From NCBI GenBank assembly GCA_963741385.1, contig CAVUHO010000014.1:434001-498000 (forward strand): a stretch of 64,000 nucleotides of DNA. Direction: 5' to 3'. The stretch comes from Sulfomarinibacter sp963741385. GTDB taxonomy: Bacteria > Acidobacteriota > Thermoanaerobaculia > Thermoanaerobaculales > Sulfomarinibacteraceae. Below the pieces are notes generated by a model. It was not told the origin of the DNA, searched no databases, and worked only from the letters and a program-made list of their open reading frames with translations. Shown piece by piece: positions 17,999 through 24,744 of this stretch; the first letter of the stretch is position 1, and every line of letters begins with the position of its first letter. The position numbers and the translations under genes were made by a program.

Positions 17999-20047
17999 AG
18001 CAAGGTCTTCACCACCGCCTGTCCGAGAAATTGTTATTCGACGTGTGGAATGAGAGTGACCGTTGAGGATGGGCGGCTGCGGACAATCGAGGCCCACCCC
18101 GGCAACGCCGCAACGCCCGAGGGGGTGTGTCTCAAGGGACTGTCCTATATCGAACGCGTCTCCCACCCCGACCGGATCCTTCACCCTCTCCAGCGCACTG
18201 CCAACGGCAGCTTCGAGCGCATCTCCTGGGAGACGGCCCTCGACCGGATCACCACCGAGCTCGCGAAGGCGCGCGACACCCACGGTCCGCGCAGTGTTTT
18301 CTTCTACGAGGCCAGCGGCACCAAAGGTCTGATGAACCGGCTGGCGACGGATTTCTGGCGGTTGTTCGGAGGCTGCACCACCACCTACGGCGATCTCTGC
18401 TGGCCGGCCGGGCTCGAGGCGACACGGCTCACCCTCGGCGACAACAAGCACAACGCCCCCTGGGACCTCGTCAACGCCCGCCTCATCATCTTCTGGGGAA
18501 AGAACCCGGCCGAGACCAACATCCACCAGATGCGATTCGTCGAGCAGGCGGTGGATCGGGGTGCGCGGGTGGTGGTCATCGACCCGCGGCGGACGCAGTC
18601 GGCGGAAGGCGCCGAGCTCCTGGTTCAGATTCGTCCCGGTACCGATGGCGCGCTCGCCCTCGGGATCGCCCACCTGCTGATCGAGCGGGCTGCAATCGAC
18701 GAGGCTTTCATCGCCGCTCACGTTCACGGTTTTGCCGAGTTTGCCAATCTGGTTCGGGACTACCCGCCCGACCGGGTGGCCGAAATCACCGATGTCCCGC
18801 AGGAGGTGATCGAACGGCTGGCGTCGATGATCGGCACGGCGGCCCCACTGACCATCTGCGCGGGCTACGGGATGCAGCGCTACACCAACTCGGGCCAGAC
18901 CATGCGCGCCATGATCTCCCTGTTGGCTCTCACCGGCAACCTCGGCAAGCCCGGCGCCGGTTGGGTCTATGCAAACCTGCAGAGCCACATCTTCGACGCG
19001 GTCAGGGACCCTCTCGCCCTCTACCCGCCCGCTGAAGATATCGGCCCCATCCGGGTTTCGGTGTCGACGGCACGGCTCGGGCCCGCGATGTTGGAGCAGC
19101 GCGATCCGCCGCTCAAGGCGGCGTGGGTCGAGCGCGGCAACCCGGTGACCCAGAATCCGCAGACCGACACGGTGATCGAGGCCTTCCGCGCTCTCGACTT
19201 CCGGGTCGTGGTCGACCAGTTTCTCACCGACACCGCGCGAGCGGCCGACATCGTGTTGCCGGCCAAAACCATGTTCGAACAAACCGATGTCATCAACGCC
19301 TATTGGCACCCCTACATCCAGATCAAGGACAAGCTGATCGAGCCGCCGGGCGAGGTGCGCCCCGAATCCGAGATCTACCGCGACCTCGCCGGCCGGTTGG
19401 GCGTTGCCACCGCCGAGATCGATGCGGTCTTCCCCCAACCCAACGACGCGGGTGTCGAGGCCTGGCTGGGGGAGAAGCTGGCGCCGTTCCCGGAGCTTTC
19501 ACTGGAGCGACTCCGCGAAGGCCCTGTGCTTGCGCCCGGCGTCCAGGAAGTGGCGTGGTCGGATCTGGTCTTTCCCACCCCATCTGGCAAGATCGAGCTC
19601 TTCTCCGAAGAGGCCCGTGAGCGCTGGGGCAGCGACCCCTTGCCGGTCTTTATTGACCATCAGGAACGTCCCTCACACGGTCACGCCGAGACGTTCCCGC
19701 TGCAGATCCTGACGCCCAACACCAAGAACCGCATCCACTCACAATTCGGAAACCTGCCGTCCATCCGCGCCCTCGACCCGAAGCCTCGAGTGCAGCTGAG
19801 CCCGCCCGACGCCGACGCGCGCCGGATCGCCGATGGCGACCGGGTGCGCATCTTCAATGCCCGCGGCAGCGTCGAGATCGAGGCGGCGATCGATTACAGC
19901 CTGCGACCGGGCTGTGTCGTGGTCCACAACGGGTGGTGGCTTTCGGAGGGCGGCGGCATCAACCGGTTGTCGGCTGCCCGGGAGACCGACATGGGGCACG
20001 GCGCGGCCTTTCACGACAACGCCGTCGAGGTGGAGCGACTCGCGTGA
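17996..20047 (+). CDS. Molybdopterin-dependent oxidoreductase (DMSO reductase family), catalytic subunit
   Basis: 683 residues from GTG at 17996; ATG at 17975 is the alternative start. The N terminus binds a [4Fe-4S] cluster through Cys9, Cys13, Cys17 and Cys45 (ACPRNCYSTCG, EGVCLKG). Molybdopterin-binding blocks follow (FWGKNPAETNIH, VVVIDPRRTQSAEGA, GYGMQRYTNSGQTMR), and the C-terminal guanylate-binding domain ends the chain (ILTPNTKNRIHSQFGN). YGDLCWPAG may hold a Cys ligand to Mo. There is no twin-arginine signal, so the subunit is probably cytoplasmic. It is translationally coupled to the FeS/anchor subunit. The substrate (S-oxide, thiosulfate/polysulfide or another) cannot be fixed from sequence. 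Confidence 0.85.
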   Translation: MSKVFTTACPRNCYSTCGMRVTVEDGRLRTIEAHPGNAATPEGVCLKGLSYIERVSHPDRILHPLQRTANGSFERISWETALDRITTELAKARDTHGPRSVFFYEASGTKGLMNRLATDFWRLFGGCTTTYGDLCWPAGLEATRLTLGDNKHNAPWDLVNARLIIFWGKNPAETNIHQMRFVEQAVDRGARVVVIDPRRTQSAEGAELLVQIRPGTDGALALGIAHLLIERAAIDEAFIAAHVHGFAEFANLVRDYPPDRVAEITDVPQEVIERLASMIGTAAPLTICAGYGMQRYTNSGQTMRAMISLLALTGNLGKPGAGWVYANLQSHIFDAVRDPLALYPPAEDIGPIRVSVSTARLGPAMLEQRDPPLKAAWVERGNPVTQNPQTDTVIEAFRALDFRVVVDQFLTDTARAADIVLPAKTMFEQTDVINAYWHPYIQIKDKLIEPPGEVRPESEIYRDLAGRLGVATAEIDAVFPQPNDAGVEAWLGEKLAPFPELSLERLREGPVLAPGVQEVAWSDLVFPTPSGKIELFSEEARERWGSDPLPVFIDHQERPSHGHAETFPLQILTPNTKNRIHSQFGNLPSIRALDPKPRVQLSPPDADARRIADGDRVRIFNARGSVEIEAAIDYSLRPGCVVVHNGWWLSEGGGINRLSAARETDMGHGAAFHDNAVEVERLA

Positions 20048-21354
20048 CGCAGCGCGGATTCGTTCTCGACCTCGACCGCTGTACCGGTTGCGGCGCGTGC
20101 GTCGTAGCGTGCACGAACGAGAACTCCCCCACCCGCGGCATCGCGTGGCGGAGTGTGGCCACATTCAACCGGCAACGGCTTCTGTATGCGCCGGTGTTCC
20201 ACTACTCGCTGGCCTGCAACCACTGTCTGGAACCGGCCTGCCTCGCGGGTTGTCCCGCCGACGCCTTCGCCAAGGACCCGGCCACGGGAGCAGTTCTCAT
20301 CGACCAGGACCGTTGCATCGGCTGCCGCTACTGCGCCTGGGTCTGTCCCTACGACGCACCGCGGTTCGACGCTGTCGGCGGGGTGATGGAGAAATGCACG
20401 TTGTGCGACCACCGGCTGGCGGAAGGGCTGGAACCCGCGTGCGTCGTCGCCTGCCCCGTCGAGGCGCTGGCGTTCGAGACCGTCGAGTCACCGTCCGCCG
20501 TCGCGCGCGCCGGCTTCCCCGACACCGGACTGCAGCCCGCTCTCAGAGTCATCGGCGAGCGGCGCCACTCGCCCCCGGAGATGACGGCGGCGCCGGGACC
20601 CCGACGCGTTTCCGAAAATCGCCTTTCGCTCACTTGGAGGAACCTCCGGAGCGAGTGGTCGCTGTGGGCGTTCTCCTCGATCATCACGTTCCTCGTCGCC
20701 TGGTTCGCTGCCGCGACCGCGTTCGATGCCAAGGTTTCGCTGCCCGTGTTTGCGACGGGCGGCGCGCTTGCTCTGGGGGCGAGCGCCCTCCACCTCGGGC
20801 GGCCTACCCGCGCGTGGCGCGGCCTCCTCAACTGGAGACATTCGTGGATCAGCCGCGAGGCGTTGTTCGTGACGGTGTTCTTCGCCACCGCGTGTGCCAT
20901 CACGTTCTTCGGCACGCGGTCGTCAGCCGCTGAGTGGGCAGCCGTCATCATAGGGTTCGCCGCGCTCTTTGCCATGGACATGGTCTACCGGGTACCCGGA
21001 CAATCGGTGCCCGCCGTGCCCCACAGCGCGATGGCCACCCTGACCGTCGCCTACTATCTCGGGTTACTGCTCGCCCTTCCTTCGCTGGCGCTGCCGGCGG
21101 CGGTCGCCAAACTCGGACTCTACCTCCTGCGCCGCGAGCGATTCGCCGGGTTCGGAGGTGTGCTCGCGGTCATCCGCTGCTCCTTGGGTCTCGTTCTCCC
21201 GTCGGCCCTGCTCATCGCCGGTGGCTGGTCGCCGTGGCTCCTGGTGGCGCTGGCCGCCGTCGGTGAGCTGATCGACCGCGCCGAGTTCTACGCCGGTCTC
21301 GAGTTCCTCACCCCCGAGATCCAGATCGCCCGCGACCTCGCGCATCAGGATTGA
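20044..21354 (+). CDS. Fused 4Fe-4S ferredoxin (DmsB-like) and membrane anchor (DmsC-like) subunit
   Basis: 436 residues. The GTG at 20044 overlaps the stop of the catalytic gene (GTGA). Residues of about 1-165 carry four cysteine groups for four [4Fe-4S] clusters: CTGCGACVVAC, CNHCLEPACLAGC, CIGCRYCAWVC, and CTLCDH with PACVVAC. After a linker, residues of about 200-430 hold about eight hydrophobic helices (ALWAFSSIITFLVAWFAAAT region, ALGASALHLGRP) as in the DmsC/NrfD-like quinol-binding anchor. In E. coli DmsB and DmsC are separate proteins. The module would pass electrons between the quinone pool and the molybdenum subunit at the inner membrane. Confidence 0.85.
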   Translation: MTQRGFVLDLDRCTGCGACVVACTNENSPTRGIAWRSVATFNRQRLLYAPVFHYSLACNHCLEPACLAGCPADAFAKDPATGAVLIDQDRCIGCRYCAWVCPYDAPRFDAVGGVMEKCTLCDHRLAEGLEPACVVACPVEALAFETVESPSAVARAGFPDTGLQPALRVIGERRHSPPEMTAAPGPRRVSENRLSLTWRNLRSEWSLWAFSSIITFLVAWFAAATAFDAKVSLPVFATGGALALGASALHLGRPTRAWRGLLNWRHSWISREALFVTVFFATACAITFFGTRSSAAEWAAVIIGFAALFAMDMVYRVPGQSVPAVPHSAMATLTVAYYLGLLLALPSLALPAAVAKLGLYLLRRERFAGFGGVLAVIRCSLGLVLPSALLIAGGWSPWLLVALAAVGELIDRAEFYAGLEFLTPEIQIARDLAHQD

Positions 21355-21372
21355 TCGCCTGACCACCAGCAT

Positions 21373-21444
21373 GGCAGCCGGGACGGCCGCCCCACAAAGG
21401 CCTTTCAGCAGCCTCTGCGTTGTGGGGCAGCCGTCCCGGCTGCC
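21373..21444. repeat. GGCAGCCGGGACGGCTGCCCCACA-family hairpin
   Basis: GGCAGCCGGGACGGCCGCCCCACA (from 21373) pairs with TGTGGGGCAGCCGTCCCGGCTGCC ending at 21444, a long stem with one mismatch around a loop of about 25 bases. It follows the anchor-subunit stop and may serve as terminator or mRNA stabiliser. It is related to the element at 17870-17938. An AAATCCGA run follows at 21454-21482. Confidence 0.7.
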
Positions 21445-21532
21445 GGGTGGGTGGAAAATCCGAAATCCGAAATCCGAATTTCCCAACCTCTGACCGCGTA
21501 AGATTGCTACCATCCCCCCAAGGAGCACCACC

Positions 21533-22663
21533 ATGGCCATCGAGTTCAGCGACCGCCAACGGACAACTATTGCAGCGGCGATCACGATTCTGTCGGCGGT
21601 CGTCATCATCCTCGCGATCGGCGGTCTGTTCTGGATCGTCGGCGCATTCTTCGCCAGGTTCTCGGCCGTCTTCCTTCCGGTCGCGGTAGCGGCGGTGGCC
21701 GCCCTGGTGGTCAAGCCCTATTACGAGTCGATCCGGAGCAGGCTCAAGCTGGGCAGGGTCCCGGCGCTGCTGGTGGTGTTTCTTTCGATCATTCTCCCCA
21801 TTGCCGGGCTGGGCTGGTTTTTCGGCGGCCTGGTGGTCGACCAGATCAAAGGCCTGGTGCAATCCGTCCCGACGTGGTGGAACGCATCGGTCACCTGGGT
21901 GCAGGCCAAGGCCCCGGCCCTGGTCGAACTCTACACCGACACCGAGGTCGGCCAGGCCGTCGGCAGCGCGGTCGAGGGGAAGGGAGGCGTGGTCGTGGAT
22001 ATCTTCGGGTACCTCGGCCAGCGCGCGGTGTCGGCAGGTGTCGGGGTCCTGTCGGGGGTCGCGGCCCTGCTTTTCTGGGTCGTGACGCCGATCTATTTCG
22101 CCTTTTTTCTGATGGCCGACACCTCGAAAATCGGCAACCTGGAGCGCCACATCCCCTTCCTCAAGGCCGAAACCAGCAAGGACGTCGTCTACCTCTTTCA
22201 GGAGTTTCTCACCATTATCGTCGCCTTTTTCCGCGGCCAGCTCATCATCGCCTTTCTCCAGGGCCTGCTGTTCGCCATCGGCTTCACGATCGTCGGCCTC
22301 AAGTACGGCTTCGTGATCGGTCTGACCCTCGGTTTCCTCAACGTCGTGCCCTACCTGGGCAACATACTCGGTCTCGGCACCGCGTTGCCGTTGGCATTCT
22401 TCCAGGACAGTGGCGGCATGACCCGGGTGCTGGCCGTGCTCGTGGTGTTTGCCTGCGTGCAGTCGATCGAGGGCTACTTCCTGACACCCAAGATCATGGG
22501 CGACCGCACCGGGCTCCACCCGGTGGTGATCATCCTCGCCGTCTTCTTCTGGGGGGCGGCGCTCAACGGCATCATGGGGATGGTCCTCGCCATCCCGCTG
22601 ACCGCGTTTCTGGTGGTCTTCTGGCGGTTGGCGCGGGAGAAGTACATGCCGGAGTTCGTTTGA
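21533..22663 (+). CDS. AI-2E family transporter (PerM/YdiK-type membrane protein)
   Basis: 376 residues; the ATG follows CAAGGAG at a good distance. About eight hydrophobic helices are visible. The family's central long soluble loop lies at residues of about 100-180. The conserved C-terminal block is present (GLTLGFLNVVPYLGN, YFLTPKIMGDRTGLHPVVII). The length is typical. Members are permeases linked to AI-2 export, ion exchange or other small molecules; the name should not be taken as proof of a quorum-sensing role. It is a single gene flanked by hairpin repeats. Confidence 0.85.
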   Translation: MAIEFSDRQRTTIAAAITILSAVVIILAIGGLFWIVGAFFARFSAVFLPVAVAAVAALVVKPYYESIRSRLKLGRVPALLVVFLSIILPIAGLGWFFGGLVVDQIKGLVQSVPTWWNASVTWVQAKAPALVELYTDTEVGQAVGSAVEGKGGVVVDIFGYLGQRAVSAGVGVLSGVAALLFWVVTPIYFAFFLMADTSKIGNLERHIPFLKAETSKDVVYLFQEFLTIIVAFFRGQLIIAFLQGLLFAIGFTIVGLKYGFVIGLTLGFLNVVPYLGNILGLGTALPLAFFQDSGGMTRVLAVLVVFACVQSIEGYFLTPKIMGDRTGLHPVVIILAVFFWGAALNGIMGMVLAIPLTAFLVVFWRLAREKYMPEFV

Positions 22664-22680
22664 CGCAATTGCAACATTGA

Positions 22681-22712
22681 CCGAAGGTGGGCCAAGGCCC
22701 ACCCAACTTCGG
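22681..22712. repeat. GGTGGGC/GCCCACC hairpin
   Basis: CCGAAGGTGGGCC and GGCCCACCCAACTTCGG form a near-perfect stem with a two-base loop, 17 bases after the transporter stop. The same GGTGGGC/GCCCACC core recurs at 24701-24720 and 36436-36456, each time at gene 3' ends. Confidence 0.6.
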
Positions 22713-22734
22713 ACCCGGGCACCGACCCTTCAAA

Positions 22735-22867
22735 CTGTCATCCCGACCGAAGGCCAGGAGCCGTAGCGGAGGGATCTCTCGGGGGCAGGTCCTGAAGATG
22801 TGGAGCCTCGAGCTACAAGCTGAGATTCCTCCGCTCCCTCACTTCGTTCGTTCGGTCGGAATGACAG
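22735..22867. repeat. MITE-like inverted-repeat element, copy 1
   Basis: The left arm CTGTCATCCCGACCGAAGG continues to a GCGGAGGGATCTCTC block. The right arm is the inverse: GAGATTCCTCCGCTCCCTC, then GGTCGGAATGACAG at the end. Arms are about 45 bases and the element about 133 bases. A second copy is at 48080-48245; both are preceded by TCAAA and both lie between convergent gene 3' ends. Neither codes for protein. Confidence 0.65.
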
Positions 22868-23058
22868 GAGGGGAAAGGGCTTCGCTCCCTCGGTCGGAAT
22901 GACAGGAAGGGAAAGGGCTTCGCTCCCTCGGCCGGGATGGCAGGAGGGGAAAGGGCTTCGCTCCCTCGGTCGGAATGACAGGAGGGGAAAGGGCTTCGCT
23001 CCCTCGGTCGGAATGACAGGAGGGGAAAGGGCTTCGCTCCCTCGGCCGGGATGACAGG
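22854..23058. repeat. 38-bp tandem repeat, five copies and a partial
   Basis: The unit begins GGTCGGAATGACAGGAGGGG and ends AAAGGGCTTCGCTCCCTC. Copies start at 22854, 22892, 22930, 22968 and 23006, with a partial unit at 23044. The period is exactly 38 bases with only a few substitutions. The first unit overlaps the right end of the MITE-like element, so this is that end amplified in tandem. There are no unique spacers, so it is not a CRISPR array. Confidence 0.9.
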
Positions 23059-23071
23059 GTGAGTTGACGTT

Positions 23072-23896
23072 TCAACCTTTGGCCAGCCAGTCCGCGTAGA
23101 GCTCGGGCCGGCGGTCGCGGAGGAAGAGCACTCTCGCGTGGCTCGCCGCCGCCTCGGCGAGATCGATGTCGGCAAAGAGAATGTGGTCCTCGCCCTGCGG
23201 CGCCCGCGCCACCACCCGGCCGTCGGGAGCGCAGACAAAGCTCTCGCCGGCGAAGTCCAGACACTCTTCCTTCCCCACGCGGTTGCACAGGGCCGTGAAA
23301 TAGCCGTTCTGAAAGGCCGCCACCCGCAGCTCGGCCTCGTACAGCCCGTCGGGCCACTCGCCCACCGCCCCCGCCTGCGGCACCACCACCAACTCGGCGC
23401 CTGCCAGGGCCAGGGCGCGCATGTACTCCGGGTAGTGGCGGTCGTAGCAGATGGAAACACCGATCCTGCCGACCCGGGTCCGATAGACCGGGGCGCCGGT
23501 GTCGCCCGGCGCGTAATAGCCCTGTTCGTGGAAACAGGCGTATTCGGTGATGTGGACCATCCGGGTCCTGCCGAGCAGAGTGCCGTCGGCGTCGATCACC
23601 GGCGAGCAGTCGTAGCAGCGGTCACCGGCGCGCTCGTACAGGTTGAGCACGACCACCACGCCAAGCTCGGCAGCGCGGGCGGCAAAGGCTTCGGTCACCG
23701 GACCGGGGACCGTCTGGGCCAGCTCCGCAGGGCGGTCGCCCGCGGGGCGCTGGGGGTAGAAGGGCTCGAAGGCGAGCTCGGAAAAGCACACCAGCTGTGC
23801 GCCTCCGGCGGCTGCGGTCCCCAGGGCCTCGAGGCCGCGTCGAAGATTGTCGTCCCGGTCGAGGGTGGCGTGCTGTTGAACGAGGGCTATTCGCAC
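23072..23896 (-). CDS. Carbon-nitrogen hydrolase (nitrilase superfamily) with atypical catalytic Lys position
   Basis: About 274 residues from GTG at 23896, preceded by GGGGGTGG. The superfamily cleaves amides, N-carbamoyl groups or nitriles with a Glu-Lys-Cys triad. Glu is present in FSELAFEPF and Cys in SICYDRHYPEYMRAL. The Lys region, usually YRKxH, reads GRTRMVHIT, so Met stands where Lys is expected. The rest (YYAPGDTG, VVVPQAGAVGEW) is well conserved. It could be a subfamily that uses another residue, or a non-hydrolytic homologue. A 22-codon frame with a strong ribosome site lies 13 bases upstream. Confidence 0.75.
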   Translation of the reverse strand: MRIALVQQHATLDRDDNLRRGLEALGTAAAGGAQLVCFSELAFEPFYPQRPAGDRPAELAQTVPGPVTEAFAARAAELGVVVVLNLYERAGDRCYDCSPVIDADGTLLGRTRMVHITEYACFHEQGYYAPGDTGAPVYRTRVGRIGVSICYDRHYPEYMRALALAGAELVVVPQAGAVGEWPDGLYEAELRVAAFQNGYFTALCNRVGKEECLDFAGESFVCAPDGRVVARAPQGEDHILFADIDLAEAAASHARVLFLRDRRPELYADWLAKG

Positions 23897-23909
23897 ACGA
23901 CCACCCCCA

Positions 23910-23978
23910 TCAGTCTTTCTGCCGGGCGTAGATGCCCACGAACGCATCGCTCCACACGCCGGTTTTCATCAGGCACAT
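23910..23978 (-). CDS. 22-codon reading frame upstream of the nitrilase gene
   Basis: ATG at 23978 follows TTGGAGGATGC, the strongest ribosome site in this stretch. It encodes MCLMKTGVWSDAFVGIYARQ and two more residues, then TGA. It stops 13 bases before the nitrilase GTG, so the two may be coupled. I recognise no family. It could be a leader peptide or a small protein. Confidence 0.35.
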   Translation of the reverse strand: MCLMKTGVWSDAFVGIYARQKD

Positions 23979-24005
23979 GCATCCTCCAATCAATATCCGT
24001 TCAAG

Positions 24006-24626
24006 TTAACCACGGGATTCCGCCGTCGCGTTGTGCCGCCTGCCACGGGAATCTGCAAAGAAGAGCTGCAGTTCCGCCACGTCGGCCGCCGCGTCGTCGG
24101 TCGGTTTGAAGGGCTCTCTGAAGCGGATCTGGCGCCGGCCCCAATCGAGCGCGGTGGCCACGATGGGTACGCCCGCCGCCAGCGCAATGCGGTGGAAGCC
24201 AGTCTTCCACTGGTCGACGGCCTTGCGGGTGCCTTCGGGCGCCAGCGCGAGGATCAACTGGTCCGCGGCCTCGAACCGCGCCACCATGTCCTTGACGACG
24301 CCGGTTCCGCTCGTACCGCGATCCACCGGGATGCCGCCAAGGTACCGCATCAACACGCCGAGAGGCCCTTTGAAGAGGGTGTGCTTGCCGAAGAATCGGG
24401 CATCGAGATCCATGGCCAGCATGGCGGCGGCACCGATCACGAAGTCCCAATTCGAGGTGTGGGGTGCGACGATGATCACGGCCTTCGGGATATCGGGAAT
24501 CGAGCCCGGAAACGACCAACCGGCGGCCTTCAAAACGGTTCGCCCGATCCACCGGCCGATCCGCCAGCCGCGCTTTGGAACCTCAGGGCCCATCTCCGGG
24601 AGTTTGACCATCACCGGGGCCAACAT
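24006..24626 (-). CDS. 1-acylglycerol-3-phosphate acyltransferase-like protein (PlsC family)
   Basis: 206 residues. The family transfers an acyl group to lysophospholipids at the inner membrane. The HX4D motif is APHTSNWDF and the second block is LALAPEGTRK, both typical. FFGKHTLFKGPLGVLMRYLGG and GIPVDRG fit the substrate-binding blocks. ATG at 24626 has AAAAAGG upstream; ATG at 24611 is a possible alternative. The short form, without a long N-terminal anchor, resembles PlsC-like proteins of unknown lipid specificity rather than a proven PlsC. Confidence 0.8.
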   Translation of the reverse strand: MLAPVMVKLPEMGPEVPKRGWRIGRWIGRTVLKAAGWSFPGSIPDIPKAVIIVAPHTSNWDFVIGAAAMLAMDLDARFFGKHTLFKGPLGVLMRYLGGIPVDRGTSGTGVVKDMVARFEAADQLILALAPEGTRKAVDQWKTGFHRIALAAGVPIVATALDWGRRQIRFREPFKPTDDAAADVAELQLFFADSRGRRHNATAESRG

Positions 24627-24691
24627 AGACCTTTTTCGAGTGATTGCCTACGGTTGACCGCGTGATGCTGCCCTGTCGACCTCGATGAGGC

Positions 24692-24720
24692 AACAAAAAG
24701 GCCCACCCCGAAGGGTGGGC
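24692..24720 (-). terminator. Rho-independent terminator after the second TonB receptor gene
   Basis: Read on the minus strand: GCCCACCC, loop TTCG, GGGTGGGC, then CTTTTTGTTG. It lies just after the receptor stop. The core is the same GGTGGGC-type stem seen at two other gene ends. Confidence 0.85.
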
Positions 24721-24744
24721 TTGGAATTCCCTGAAAAAGAGAAA

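Noticed and set aside
22854..23058. CRISPR array
   Set aside because: The 38-base units are contiguous with no unique spacers, and no cas gene is near.
22813..23460. Longer minus-strand protein with repeated SRPRERSPFPSCHSDRG units
   Set aside because: It is only the translation of the 38-base tandem repeat running into a wrong frame of the nitrilase gene.
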